Shown: positions 1 to 8,812, counted from the first letter of the stretch. The stretch is DNA of 64,000 nt from Natranaeroarchaeum aerophilus (GCF_023638055.1 NZ_JAKRVY010000002.1:186001-250000), one strand, 5' to 3'. The notes: a model not told the origin generated them from the letters alone. Program-made: numbers and translations.

Positions 1-468
1 GTCCTCAAACGGGATCAGATCGGGGCCCATCGCGCCGTGGGCATCCGATCCTGCGACAAAAGTAATCCCTGTTTCCTCGGCGTAGTCGTCCGCGTCCAGA
101 TGCGCGGAGATGAACGGCTGCTCCTCGTCCCCCGTGAGGCTGTAATCGACGCCACTGTAATCGGTGAGATACGTGACGATCGGTGTTTCTCCGGCATCTT
201 CGGCATCGAACCGGTATCGGTAGGTACAGGTGCCGCTGCAGAAGTGCGCTGGACCCTCCCGATCGTCCGGGTAGTCCTCGAAGAATATCTGCCCAGTCGG
301 ACCGGGGTGTTCCTCGATCACCATGCCACACTGATCACAGGACTGACCGTCGTCGAGGGCGATCGGCTCCGGTGCATCGTCATCACCGAGACAGCCGGCG
401 AGCGCGCCGATCGCTACCCCGCCTGCAGCTGCCAGAATACGCCGTCTACTGAGGTTGCTCTCGTACAT
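1..468 (-). CDS. NosL-like copper-binding lipoprotein (3' part cut by window edge)
   Basis: Read from ATG at 468 this frame stays open to the window edge (156 codons). The N-terminus has SRRRILAAAGG followed by a GALAGC lipobox, so a Tat-exported lipoprotein is predicted. The next segment has CDQCGMVI and then HFCSGTCTYRYRF, the Cys-Met-Cys pattern of NosL/YHS-type copper-binding accessory proteins. NosL proteins bind Cu(I) and help supply copper to periplasmic metalloenzymes. The gene follows a copper P-type ATPase on the same strand, about 57 nt downstream, and lies near the ba3 oxidase, so a copper-delivery role for the oxidase is inferred. A nitrous oxide reductase is not visible in this window. 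Confidence 0.8.
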   Translation of the reverse strand, partial: MYESNLSRRRILAAAGGVAIGALAGCLGDDDAPEPIALDDGQSCDQCGMVIEEHPGPTGQIFFEDYPDDREGPAHFCSGTCTYRYRFDAEDAGETPIVTYLTDYSGVDYSLTGDEEQPFISAHLDADDYAEETGITFVAGSDAHGAMGPDLIPFED

Positions 469-525
469 GGGAAGACGCAGGTGCTGGACGGTATTAGGGA
501 GTCTGGTACGAGCGCCGAAACCCAC

Positions 526-2898
526 CTACAGACTCCGCGAAGAGTTGAGGACGACCAGAAAGCTCGATAGCGCCATCGCGGCGGCAGCCAACAGCGGGTT
601 CAGATATCCGGTGATGGCAAGTGGAATCGCGATGGCGTTGTAGACGAACGCCCAGCCGAGATTCTGTCTGATCCGACGGTTCGTCCGCGCCGAGAGGTCG
701 AACACGTCCGGGACGCCGTCGAGATTCCCGCTGGCGATTACGGCGTCGGCGGCGTCCGTCGCGAGTTCGGTCCCGTTACCGAGCGCGATCCCGACGTCCG
801 CCGCGGCCAGCGCCGGTGCGTCGTTGCTCCCGTCGCCGACCATTGCCGTCTTGCCCTGCGTCCGGAGCCGTTTTACGGTCTCGGCTTTGGCCTCGGGCGG
901 GACGCCGGCGAACACGTCATCGACCGCCGGGGCGGCCCGGAACCGCTCGGCTGCTGCCCCCTCATCGCCGGTGATAACCACGACGCGTCGTTCCTCACCG
1001 ACCCGTGACAGGACGTCTTCCCAGTTCGGTCGTGGCGTATCGCCGACCACCACGACGCCCTCGGCCCGCCCGTTCCAGCCGACGACGATGGGTACGGTCC
1101 CGCTGTCACGCGCTTCGGCGACCGTCGACTCGAAGCGGTCGGGGATCTCCCAGTCGCGCTCTGCGAACAACAGTGGATGACCGACAATGATCTGGTCGCC
1201 GTCGAGACGCCCCGTAACGCCGCGGGCGTGACGTTGGAAGTTGTCGACGCTCGGAAGGGTATCGGGTGCGCGCTCGTTCACGTGGTTTACGATCGCCCGG
1301 GCGACCGGGTGTTCGGTCAGACGCTCGAGCGCGGCCGCACGGGCGAGCACGGCTTCGGTATCGTCGGCATCGACGCGCTCGACAGTCATTTCGGCAGTCG
1401 TCAGGGTTCCAGTCTTGTCGAAGGCGACGATGTCGACGTCCGGCGCATCCTCGAAGATCGTCTCCGCGGCGATTACGATCCCGCGTTTTGCGGCCGTCTG
1501 CACGCCGGACGCGACAGCAAGCGGCGTGGCCAGTCCAAGCGCACAGGGACAGGAGACGATCAACACGGTGAGCGCGGTTAGCATCGCCGGCGTGAACGCC
1601 GATCCGGTGGCAAGTAACCAGAGGGCGGTCACCGACGACAGCAGGATGACTAGCGGGACGAACACGATCGCGAGCCGATCCGCGAGCCGCTGGACACCGG
1701 GGCGCGTGCTCTGGATCGACCACAGCAGTTCGACGATCCGGTCGAGGGTGCTCGCGGCCTCCTCGCCGACTTCCACGACGAGTGGCTGGTCGGTCACCAC
1801 CGTCCCGCCGAGCACCGGATCACCCGGCCCCTTCTCGACGGGCACGGATTCGCCGGTGATCAGCGCCTCGTCGACCGCAGCGCTGCCGTCAAGAACGGTC
1901 CCGTCGAGCGGCACCCGTTCGCCGGGCCTGACGAGCAGTTCCTCGCCGGCATCAACCGTGTCGAGTGGGACGCGCTCGCCGCTTTCGTTCAGCCGGGCGT
2001 CCTCGACCTGTAGCTGTGTCAGTTCGGAGAGCAGTCCAGCCGCGCGTTCCTTGATCCGCCCCTCGTAGTAGTTGCCCGCAGTGACGACCAGGACGACCGC
2101 AACCGTCACGTCAAAGTACAGATCCGACCGGCCTGCGAGCATCGCGATGGTGCTGTAGGCGTAGGCCCCTATCGCCGCGAGCGCGACGAGCAGGTCCATG
2201 TTCGGCTGTCTCGCACGGAGGCTGACGAGGGCTCCCCGGAGGATCGGGTAGCCAGTGTAAAAGAGGATCAGCGAAGTTAGCAGCCAGATATTCGCGTAGA
2301 TGTAGAGCCCGTCGAACCCGCCCAGTTCGACGACAGGGTCGAAACCGAAGTAGGTGGGATAGAGGAAGAGTACGTACCACAGCATCACCATCATGCCGAA
2401 GAGACCGCCGCCGAGCAGGAACTTCACCAGCGCGGCGCTCTCGGTGGTACCGTTCGTGTCTTCTGCCCGGGGACGTGCCTCATAACCCATCCCCGAAATC
2501 GCGTCAGGAATACCTTCGGGGTCGGTCGTATCGGCGTCGTAGGTCACCTGGACGGTGTCGGTCGCATAACTCGCCCGCGCCGCCGCGACGCCCTCGATCC
2601 CGCTCGCGCGGTTCTCGAGGAATACCTCGCAGGTCGAACAGTGCATGCCATCGACCGCGAGATACAGTTCCTCCCCCTCGATATCGTCTGGATCGTCGGC
2701 ATCCTCTCCCCGAAGTTCGTCGACGTCGTCGACATCCACGTCACCCAGCGTACGCTGGACCTCCAGGCAGCCGCGACAGCAGAACTCGCCGTCGACTTCG
2801 GGATCGGTAATCGGATCCGCGGGGACCGGCAGATCGCAGAGTCGACACTCGCTATCGCTTGGTTCGGATACCTGTCGGGGGGAAGCGGCATCTTGCAT
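526..2898 (-). CDS. Heavy-metal (copper) P1B-type ATPase, CcoI/FixI-like
   Basis: This 790-residue protein pumps a soft metal, probably Cu(I), across the membrane. It begins with a cysteine-rich segment (C18, C21, C40, C41, C44) typical of CcoI/FixI-type ATPases, then a heavy-metal-associated domain with GMHCSTC at 84-90. TGES is at 348-351, the transport motif CPC at 450-452, the phosphorylation motif DKTGT at 494-498, the HP motif near 528 and GDGSNDAPAL at 687-696, so all catalytic motifs are intact. The ATG at 2898 was chosen because it lies 2 nt after the stop of the upstream DsbD-like gene; an in-frame extension to 3177 would overlap that gene. CcoI-type pumps load copper into haem-copper oxidases, which fits the ba3 operon 1 kb away. 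Confidence 0.92.
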   Translation of the reverse strand: MQDAASPRQVSEPSDSECRLCDLPVPADPITDPEVDGEFCCRGCLEVQRTLGDVDVDDVDELRGEDADDPDDIEGEELYLAVDGMHCSTCEVFLENRASGIEGVAAARASYATDTVQVTYDADTTDPEGIPDAISGMGYEARPRAEDTNGTTESAALVKFLLGGGLFGMMVMLWYVLFLYPTYFGFDPVVELGGFDGLYIYANIWLLTSLILFYTGYPILRGALVSLRARQPNMDLLVALAAIGAYAYSTIAMLAGRSDLYFDVTVAVVLVVTAGNYYEGRIKERAAGLLSELTQLQVEDARLNESGERVPLDTVDAGEELLVRPGERVPLDGTVLDGSAAVDEALITGESVPVEKGPGDPVLGGTVVTDQPLVVEVGEEAASTLDRIVELLWSIQSTRPGVQRLADRLAIVFVPLVILLSSVTALWLLATGSAFTPAMLTALTVLIVSCPCALGLATPLAVASGVQTAAKRGIVIAAETIFEDAPDVDIVAFDKTGTLTTAEMTVERVDADDTEAVLARAAALERLTEHPVARAIVNHVNERAPDTLPSVDNFQRHARGVTGRLDGDQIIVGHPLLFAERDWEIPDRFESTVAEARDSGTVPIVVGWNGRAEGVVVVGDTPRPNWEDVLSRVGEERRVVVITGDEGAAAERFRAAPAVDDVFAGVPPEAKAETVKRLRTQGKTAMVGDGSNDAPALAAADVGIALGNGTELATDAADAVIASGNLDGVPDVFDLSARTNRRIRQNLGWAFVYNAIAIPLAITGYLNPLLAAAAMALSSFLVVLNSSRSL

Positions 2899-2900
2899 GA

Positions 2901-3704
2901 TCAGAGCGGCTGATAGTGGGGCAGCGGCGGATGTGGTAGATGGATCCCGTACAGCATCAGTCCGTGCTGGAGGGGAATGTACCCCAGCAGGATGAACGCA
3001 GCACCGAGCGCGCGATGGACGCGCCGCCGTGATGTCGCCGAGACGGCCTGAATGAACGTGCCGTAGACGAACAGTGTCGGGATCGTCCCGAGACCGAGCA
3101 CACCCAGTGCGAGCGCCCCGCGGATCGGATCGCCTGTCGCGAAGGCGTACAGGTAGGCCGGGTAGATGATCGGACACGGCAACAGTCCGTGTATCGCGCC
3201 GAGACCGACGATCCCGCCGGAGGTCGCCAGTCTGTCGACGCGGCTCGTGATGAGTCCACTGAGGCGTCCAAAGACGGCTCCGAAGAGTGGAACCCGCCCG
3301 CCGGGCACGCCGGACTGGCCACGAAGGTAGTAGACGCCAGCGAGTATGATCGCGATCCCGACGACGATGCCAGTACTGGCACGGACCGAGTCGCCTGCAG
3401 CCGTAATAGCGTCACTCGACGCGAACGCGGCCGCACCGAGCAGGCCGAACAGCCCGCCGATTGCCGCATAACTGAATGTGCGGCCGAGATTGAACAGTCC
3501 GTGCTGGCGGACCTCGAACCACGAGAGCGTGTCGGAGCGGCGGTCGTCTCTCGATGCCGAGATTCGATCACCGTACGTTGTCACGAGCGGCCCGCACATA
3601 CCGAGACAGTGGGCCCCGGCGAGGAGACCGACCAGCAAGAAGACACCGAACTCTGTGGTCGAAATCCCGCCACCCCCGATTACCGCGAGAACGGTCGAAC
3701 CCAT
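2901..3704 (-). CDS. DsbD/UreH-like (TauE/SafE-type) membrane protein
   Basis: This 267-residue polytopic membrane protein carries GAHCLGMCGP near residue 35, the paired-cysteine motif of the DsbD_2/UreH-like transmembrane family often annotated as sulfite exporter TauE/SafE. Members commonly sit beside CcoI-type copper ATPases and are thought to act in cytochrome oxidase maturation, either in thiol redox chemistry or copper handling. The same pairing is seen here: the ATPase start codon follows 2 nt after this stop. About six membrane segments are visible. The substrate is not known from sequence. Confidence 0.8.
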   Translation of the reverse strand: MGSTVLAVIGGGGISTTEFGVFLLVGLLAGAHCLGMCGPLVTTYGDRISASRDDRRSDTLSWFEVRQHGLFNLGRTFSYAAIGGLFGLLGAAAFASSDAITAAGDSVRASTGIVVGIAIILAGVYYLRGQSGVPGGRVPLFGAVFGRLSGLITSRVDRLATSGGIVGLGAIHGLLPCPIIYPAYLYAFATGDPIRGALALGVLGLGTIPTLFVYGTFIQAVSATSRRRVHRALGAAFILLGYIPLQHGLMLYGIHLPHPPLPHYQPL

Positions 3705-3707
3705 CAG

Positions 3708-3920
3708 CTACGTCGACTCGTGGGAGCTGTCCTCGGCGCCGTGATGATCTCCGTCTACAGGGCGCATCGCAACGTACAGCGACGCGAAGATGATCACGAT
3801 GTTTACTGCCGCGACGTACCCCGCCAGGCTTGGGCGTCCGAACGCGTACGCGAATGCCGGGATAATGGCCAGTAATCCCAGCGCTGCGCCGCGCCGTGGC
3901 GTGAGGAGCGAAGTAGTCAT
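3708..3920 (-). CDS. Small two-helix membrane protein at the oxidase locus
   Basis: This 70-residue protein has two hydrophobic segments (about residues 12-28 and 34-50) and a histidine-rich acidic tail (GDHHGAEDSSHEST). It ends 3 nt before the DsbD-like gene and is divergent from the ba3 oxidase operon, so it is likely first in the copper-handling operon. The His-rich tail could bind metal, but this is a guess. No named function is assigned. Confidence 0.7.
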   Translation of the reverse strand: MTTSLLTPRRGAALGLLAIIPAFAYAFGRPSLAGYVAAVNIVIIFASLYVAMRPVDGDHHGAEDSSHEST

Positions 3921-3990
3921 GCCCTCATATCATGGGATGTGCTTTATGAATGTTTGTCCCAATCCCAGAACGTGAGAATAGCCGACAGCA

Positions 3991-4009
3991 TAGAAATGGG
4001 CTGTTTCTA
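3991..4009. promoter_or_regulatory. Inverted repeat upstream of ba3 oxidase operon
   Basis: TAGAAA and TTTCTA form perfect 6-bp arms separated by 7 nt, ending 10 nt before the start codon at 4020. They lie in the 99-nt space between the divergent copper genes and the oxidase operon. The position would place a bound regulator over the transcription start. The regulator is unknown. Confidence 0.4.
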
Positions 4010-4019
4010 AAGGGGCCAT

Positions 4020-4184
4020 ATGACCGAGGAGCGCGAGATACGAGAAATAGGACACGACGAGTTCGATCCGATCGGGACGCTCTCCCTGATCGCGATATAT
4101 TTTGCAATACTCGCAATAATGTGGTTCTTCATGTATTTCGTTGAATTCGCCGAACACGGCCCCACGGTGATCGGAACAGTATGA
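4020..4184 (+). CDS. ba3-type oxidase small subunit (CbaD / subunit IIa-like)
   Basis: This 54-residue protein has a charged N-terminus (MTEEREIREIGHDEFDPIG) and one membrane helix at about residues 20-43. Its stop codon overlaps the ATG of subunit II (ATGA at 4181-4184), so the two are translationally coupled. The size, single helix and position before subunit II match the short accessory subunit of ba3-type oxidases (subunit IIa in Thermus, CbaD in Natronomonas). The similarity to that subunit is positional and topological; sequence identity was not measured. Confidence 0.75.
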   Translation: MTEEREIREIGHDEFDPIGTLSLIAIYFAILAIMWFFMYFVEFAEHGPTVIGTV

Positions 4185-4681
4185 ACATTCACACCTACGA
4201 AAAGCTCTGGCTTGCTGCGTCGATGTTGCTCATTGTGGGGTTCATCGCGACGGTTACCTACGGGGCGGTCGGCCTCGGGATCGCGATGATCGACGACTCG
4301 GAGTCCTCGATCAATCCGGATGCACTCGATGAAGACGACCGGTTTACCGATCCGCGCGTCGAGGAGATGGATGATGGGACCTACGAGGCCTACGTCGTTG
4401 CCGAACAGTACCGGTTTAATCCCGATCCCCTCGAGGTGCCGGCCAACAGTACAGTAACCTTCTACGTCACATCGCCGGACGTGATACACGGCTACGAAAT
4501 CGTCGGGACGAACGTCAACACGATGGTGATTCCCGGAGAGGTAGCGACGATGACCGTCGAGTTCGAGGAGCCCGGCGAGTACGGCGTCGTCTGTAACGAG
4601 TACTGTGGCGCTGGGCATCACGGGATGGAAGGGGAAGTGCACGTTGTCCCTGAAGACGAGTTCGAGGTGAGCGAGGAATGA
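4181..4681 (+). CDS. cbaB: Cytochrome c oxidase subunit II, ba3-type
   Basis: This 166-residue protein has one N-terminal membrane anchor (about 9-35) and an external cupredoxin domain carrying the CuA centre. The ligands are visible: H103 (VIHGYE) and C138-N-E-Y-C142-G-A-G-H146 with M149. It accepts electrons from a blue copper donor such as halocyanin and passes them to subunit I. Its ATG overlaps the preceding stop, and its own stop overlaps the start of subunit I (ATGA at 4678). The length is that of the short ba3 class rather than the aa3 class. Confidence 0.93.
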   Translation: MNIHTYEKLWLAASMLLIVGFIATVTYGAVGLGIAMIDDSESSINPDALDEDDRFTDPRVEEMDDGTYEAYVVAEQYRFNPDPLEVPANSTVTFYVTSPDVIHGYEIVGTNVNTMVIPGEVATMTVEFEEPGEYGVVCNEYCGAGHHGMEGEVHVVPEDEFEVSEE

Positions 4682-6390
4682 GCACGTACGTCGATCGGTT
4701 TCCACAGGAAGCCCGCGTCATCCGCTATGCGCTGTACAGCTCCTTCGTCGCGCTGTTTTTCGGCGGCGTCTTCGGGCTGATCCAGACACTCCACCGCACT
4801 GATTTCGTGCGGATTATCGACTCGACGAAGTACTACGACGTGCTGACCGGCCACGGCGTCTTCATGGTGATCACGTTCACGATCTTCTTCCTGGTCGGCA
4901 TCTTCACGTGGGCTGTCACGTCGAGCCTCGACAGACACGTCGAGGATATCCGGTTTACCTGGTCGTGGTACGGACTGATGAGTCTGGGAACCGTCTTCGT
5001 GGCGATCCCGATCTTCGCGGGCTTTGTCGACTCGATCGATATGAGCGCCGCCGTCCTGTTTACCTTCTACGCGCCGCTGCAGGCACATCCGCTGTTTTAT
5101 ATCGGACTGACGATGTTCGTCATCGGGACGTGGCTTGCCGGGGCAGACTGGTTCCGATCGTGGTGGGCCTGGACGAAGGAAAACCCCGATGACAGGATCC
5201 CGTTGCAGACGTTCATGGTGCTGACGACGATGATCATGTGGTACATTGCGACGCTCGGTGTCGCCGTCGCCATCCTCGTCTTCTTGCTCCCGTGGTCGCT
5301 CGGGCTGATCGACACAGTCAATCCGCTACTGACGCGGACGCTGTTCTGGTACTTCGGTCACCCTGTCGTGTACTTCTGGCTGATGCCCGCGTACCTGCTG
5401 TGGTACACTGTGCTCCCCAAACTCTCGGGCGGACGGCTGTTCAGTGACCCGCTGGCACGTGTCGTTTTCGTGCTCTTCCTGTTGCTCTCGACGCCGGTCG
5501 GGATCCATCACCAGTATCTCGATCCGGGGATCGCGGAAGGGTTCAAGTTCATCGCGATGACCAACACCATGTTCTTGCTCCTGCCGAGCCTGCTCACCGC
5601 CTTTACCGTGGTCGCCAGCATGGAACACGGCGCGCGACAGCGTGGCGGCGAGGGCAAACTCGGGTGGCTCAAGGCCCTTCCGTGGCGCGACCCGGCCTTT
5701 GCCGGGATGGCGCTTGCAGGGCTGATGTTCGCGGCAGGGGGCTTTAGCGGGATGATCAACGCTGGGATGAACATCAACTATCTCGTCCACAACTCGCTGT
5801 GGGTGCCCGGCCACTTCCACCTGACAGTCGGGACTGCCGTCGCGCTGACGCTGATGGCAGGGACGTACTGGCTGCTCCCACAACTGACCGGCTCACCGCT
5901 GTACAGCAAACAGATCGGGCTGTTCCAGGTGATCCTCTGGTTCGTGGGGATGACGTTCATGTCGAACGCTATGCACCGTGCTGGTCTGCTCGGTATTCCC
6001 CGCCGGACTGCCGAGCCGCAGTATCAAGATGTCACGTTCGAGGCGTCGATCGGAACGGTCGGGGAACTGGACGCCCAGATCGCGCTCGGCGGGACGATCC
6101 TCTTCGTCTCACTGATCCTGTTCCTCGGTAATGCCCTGCTCACCGCGCTCGGGCCGCGCGTCGAGAACCCTGTCGACGACGAGCTCCCCCCGGCACTGTC
6201 CGGACCCGAAGATGCCCCGCAGGTCCTCGACAATCTGAAGCTCTGGACCGCGATCGCGGTCGTGCTGGTGATCCTCGCGTACACGCTTCCGATCGCCAGT
6301 ATTGTCAGCGATGGCGGCCTGTTCGGTCTCGGTGGTGAGGCATTTCCGGTCATGACCGATCTCACCCCCCTCATCGAGGTGTTCCGATGA
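4678..6390 (+). CDS. cbaA: Cytochrome c oxidase subunit I, ba3-type
   Basis: This 570-residue, about 13-helix protein is the catalytic subunit reducing oxygen to water and pumping protons. The low-spin haem ligands are H59 (TGHG) and H381, the CuB ligands H228, H277 and H278, the cross-linked tyrosine Y232 (GHPVVY), and the high-spin haem ligand H379 (PGHFHL). The Q-H-P-L-F-Y loop and the overall shape match B-type (ba3) oxidases. It overlaps both neighbours by 4 nt, which indicates tight co-translation. Confidence 0.95.
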   Translation: MSTYVDRFPQEARVIRYALYSSFVALFFGGVFGLIQTLHRTDFVRIIDSTKYYDVLTGHGVFMVITFTIFFLVGIFTWAVTSSLDRHVEDIRFTWSWYGLMSLGTVFVAIPIFAGFVDSIDMSAAVLFTFYAPLQAHPLFYIGLTMFVIGTWLAGADWFRSWWAWTKENPDDRIPLQTFMVLTTMIMWYIATLGVAVAILVFLLPWSLGLIDTVNPLLTRTLFWYFGHPVVYFWLMPAYLLWYTVLPKLSGGRLFSDPLARVVFVLFLLLSTPVGIHHQYLDPGIAEGFKFIAMTNTMFLLLPSLLTAFTVVASMEHGARQRGGEGKLGWLKALPWRDPAFAGMALAGLMFAAGGFSGMINAGMNINYLVHNSLWVPGHFHLTVGTAVALTLMAGTYWLLPQLTGSPLYSKQIGLFQVILWFVGMTFMSNAMHRAGLLGIPRRTAEPQYQDVTFEASIGTVGELDAQIALGGTILFVSLILFLGNALLTALGPRVENPVDDELPPALSGPEDAPQVLDNLKLWTAIAVVLVILAYTLPIASIVSDGGLFGLGGEAFPVMTDLTPLIEVFR

Positions 6391-6581
6391 GCAGGATCTC
6401 GAACACAGGGCTTCTGATCCTGATCGGCTTTAGCATTCCAGTTCTCATCGAACTCAGGACGCTTCTGTCGTTCATGAACATCGAGATCTCCGCCCGAACC
6501 ACCATACTCGTCGGCGCAGTCTACATCACGGCACTCGTCATTTACGGGACGTTCCCGGACGGTTCGAACACAGGCTCCTGA
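6387..6581 (+). CDS. Small oxidase-associated membrane protein (CbaC/CbaE-like)
   Basis: This 64-residue protein has two hydrophobic helices (about 7-27 and 38-54). Its ATG overlaps the subunit I stop by 4 nt, so it belongs to the same transcript. Haloarchaeal ba3 operons typically carry such small subunits (called CbaC or CbaE). Which of these it corresponds to cannot be told from the sequence alone. Confidence 0.7.
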   Translation: MSRISNTGLLILIGFSIPVLIELRTLLSFMNIEISARTTILVGAVYITALVIYGTFPDGSNTGS

Positions 6582-6590
6582 TCGGAACCC

Positions 6591-7265
6591 ATGACACGAA
6601 TTTGGCACCCGGACACCGTCGACGCATCCGCACTGCATCGGCTGTTCGTCGCGGGTGCCGGAGTTCTCTTGCTCGAAGTCGCGGCCGTACTGGCGTATGT
6701 ACGAGCGACCGGTGCGACCGATGTTCCGGCGTGGCAATACGCCTACCCGCTGATCTGGATCAACCTGACACTGATTGCCGTTGCTGTGGCGTGGCGACGG
6801 TCACCGCCACTATCCGGGTCTCTCGCAGCCATTGCAGGAACGTACTTCCTCGTGCTCGCGTGGATCGGTGGGATCGTCTCGCTCGGTGGATCCGGAGGCG
6901 GCCTCACCGTCCACACGCTCCCACCCGGATGGGGGCCGATGATCGCCTACGAGAGCTCGCTACTGACGCTCTCGCTCGTGCCGTTCCGCGTCGTCGGCTA
7001 TCTCGGACTGACCTATCTGGTTTATGTCGCACTCGGGCGCTCTCTGGGGGCGGGAACCGTCGGACTGGTAGGACTCTTGAGTTGCGTGACCTGTACCGGT
7101 TCGGTGCTTGCCCTCGTCGTCGGTGCGCTCGGTGGCGGATCGGTCGCGACGATGGGGACGGTCGACAGCGCGGCGGAGCTTTCCTTACTCGTCTTTGCCC
7201 TTTCGATCGTTGCCCTCCTCTGGGTCATCGAGCGCCCCTCCAACCAGAACATAGTTCCCGAATAG
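6591..7265 (+). CDS. Polytopic membrane protein of the ba3 operon, function unknown
   Basis: This 224-residue protein has about six membrane segments and starts 9 nt after the previous stop, so it is probably co-transcribed with the oxidase. A CVTCTGS motif sits at the start of the fifth helix (near residue 165), with the two cysteines spaced CxxC and facing the same side; this could bind copper or exchange thiols. It is not one of the four classical subunits. Its placement suggests an assembly or copper-insertion role, which is inference only. Confidence 0.7.
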   Translation: MTRIWHPDTVDASALHRLFVAGAGVLLLEVAAVLAYVRATGATDVPAWQYAYPLIWINLTLIAVAVAWRRSPPLSGSLAAIAGTYFLVLAWIGGIVSLGGSGGGLTVHTLPPGWGPMIAYESSLLTLSLVPFRVVGYLGLTYLVYVALGRSLGAGTVGLVGLLSCVTCTGSVLALVVGALGGGSVATMGTVDSAAELSLLVFALSIVALLWVIERPSNQNIVPE

Positions 7266-7282
7266 TGAGAACTGCCCGCTTC

Positions 7283-7290
7283 TTTAATAA
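7283..7290 (+). promoter_or_regulatory. TATA-like box for the 85-residue membrane protein gene
   Basis: TTTAATAA lies about 32 nt before the ATG at 7319 in an otherwise GC-rich intergenic gap, the usual place for an archaeal TATA box. Confidence 0.45.
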
Positions 7291-7318
7291 TACAGTCGCC
7301 AAATAACGGGTAAACAGT

Positions 7319-7576
7319 ATGTCCGGTCACAAAGCACTCGAAAGCGGTGGGGTCGATATCGGCGAGCAGTGGTGGTTCCGAACGCTCGTTGCCGTGCTCT
7401 GGCTGCTGGTCGGTGCACTTGCTGCGATTGGGGTGTACTCGGTTGCCCCCGGTATATTCGCCGACGTCCCGACACTGCTCGTCGGATCGCTGGTCTCCCT
7501 CTTCCTTCTGGTCGTCGTGACGATCTACATTGGCCGAGCGCTGGCGACAAACTATCAGCCACAGCGACGGTTCTAG
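7319..7576 (+). CDS. Small two-helix membrane protein
   Basis: This 85-residue protein has two membrane helices (about 22-45 and 53-75) and lies between the ba3 operon and subunit III. The preceding TATA-like box suggests its own promoter. Similar small proteins are found near cox genes in haloarchaea, but no function is known to me. Confidence 0.65.
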   Translation: MSGHKALESGGVDIGEQWWFRTLVAVLWLLVGALAAIGVYSVAPGIFADVPTLLVGSLVSLFLLVVVTIYIGRALATNYQPQRRF

Positions 7577-7636
7577 CTGTTCGACGGAGAGGGAATTCTC
7601 GGAGAGGCTCGTTCGTGGCTGGTTCGGTTGGATGGA

Positions 7637-7644
7637 TTTTTAAT
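7637..7644 (+). promoter_or_regulatory. TATA box of cox subunit III gene
   Basis: TTTTAATA is centred 27 nt upstream of the ATG at 7667, which places the transcription start at or next to the start codon and predicts a leaderless mRNA. Confidence 0.6.
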
Positions 7645-7666
7645 AGTCGGCATGTAACCCCTCTAT

Positions 7667-8506
7667 ATGACTGTTGACGACGCTGCAGACGACCACGGGC
7701 ACCACCTCCCCGCGGTGAAAGACTTCCCCCGCGGGTTCGGGGAGGCGAGCTGGTGGCCCTTCATCACGGCGATCGGTGGATCGGGCTTTTACATTGCCGC
7801 AGCGATCTATGTACTCGGCGAACAGCTCGTCGGCGGTGTACTCTTCGCGCTGAGCGCGCTGATCTTCCTTGGCGGTCTGTACGGCTGGCTCTACCACGCC
7901 TTCGTCGCCGACTTCTGGAGCCGCGAGGCCGACCACAAACACGAGTCGAAGCTCCGCTGGGGAATGCTTGCGTTCCTCGGCTCCGAGATCGCCACGTTCG
8001 GTGCCCTGTTCGTCTATTACTTCTTCCTCCGCGTCGGCGCGAGCTGGCCATCCGGCGACTTCAGCGACGTGCCCGCACTGCTGAACTCGGTCGTGATCTT
8101 CAACACGATCGTGCTGCTCGCCAGTAGTGCGACGATCCACTACGCACACGTCGCGCTACTCAACGAGGATCGCAAGCGGTTCATTCAGCTGTTCGGCGCG
8201 ACGATCCTGCTCGGCCTGATCTTCATGGGGGGCTGGGCGTTCGAGTACTACGAGTTCATCGTCCAGTACAACTACGGCTTCTTCGAGGGTGCATTCTCCA
8301 ATGGCTTCTACGCGTTGACCGGTTTGCACGGGATCCACGTCTCACTCGGCATCGCGATGATGGGATTCGTTTTCGTCCGGGCGCTCAGAGGCCAGTACTC
8401 GGCGGAACGTCACGTCTCCGTGAGCACTGTCTCGATGTACTGGCACTTCGTCGACATCGTCTGGGTGTTCCTGGTCGTCGTGCTGTACGTCGGTGCGGGC
8501 CTGTAA
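7667..8506 (+). CDS. coxC: Cytochrome c oxidase subunit III
   Basis: This 279-residue protein has seven membrane helices in the CyoC/CoxC pattern, with EIATFGALFVYYF around residue 108 and the final GLHGIHVSLG and YWHFVDIVWVFLVVVLYV segments diagnostic of subunit III. It lacks redox centres and stabilises subunit I. ba3 oxidases classically do not need subunit III, so this gene either serves this complex in haloarchaea or pairs with an aa3-type subunit I elsewhere. It has its own TATA box. Confidence 0.93.
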   Translation: MTVDDAADDHGHHLPAVKDFPRGFGEASWWPFITAIGGSGFYIAAAIYVLGEQLVGGVLFALSALIFLGGLYGWLYHAFVADFWSREADHKHESKLRWGMLAFLGSEIATFGALFVYYFFLRVGASWPSGDFSDVPALLNSVVIFNTIVLLASSATIHYAHVALLNEDRKRFIQLFGATILLGLIFMGGWAFEYYEFIVQYNYGFFEGAFSNGFYALTGLHGIHVSLGIAMMGFVFVRALRGQYSAERHVSVSTVSMYWHFVDIVWVFLVVVLYVGAGL

Positions 8507-8512
8507 TCGCTC

Positions 8513-8794
8513 ATGTCCGGGACCCAGCGACACGGTTCGAGCCGGTACGAGGTTCCGGAGGACGCCGCGACACACACCTGTCCATACTGCGACCGGCCGT
8601 TCAGAACCGAACGACTCCGTCGGTTACACGTCGGGCTCGACCATCCCGAACTCATCGACGACGACGAACGTGACGCCTTTCAGGATACGTATCTGGACGA
8701 AAACGAGGAGATCGGCCTCTTTCGACTGAAGGTGCTCGCGCTTCTCGTGCTGATCTACTTTTCGTTCCTGTTCGTCTATCTGGTCGTCAACTGA
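8513..8794 (+). CDS. Membrane-anchored C2H2 zinc-finger protein
   Basis: This 93-residue protein has one C2H2 finger (CPYC at about 20-23, then the pair of histidines in LHVGLDH about 14 residues on) followed by an acidic linker and one C-terminal membrane helix (about 71-91). It starts 7 nt after the coxC stop, so co-transcription is likely. A single finger next to a helix suggests a metal-binding or protein-contact module at the cytoplasmic membrane face rather than a classic DNA-binding factor. An assembly role for the oxidase is inferred from position. Confidence 0.75.
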   Translation: MSGTQRHGSSRYEVPEDAATHTCPYCDRPFRTERLRRLHVGLDHPELIDDDERDAFQDTYLDENEEIGLFRLKVLALLVLIYFSFLFVYLVVN

Positions 8795-8812
8795 GAACGT
8801 CGTTGGGATCGG

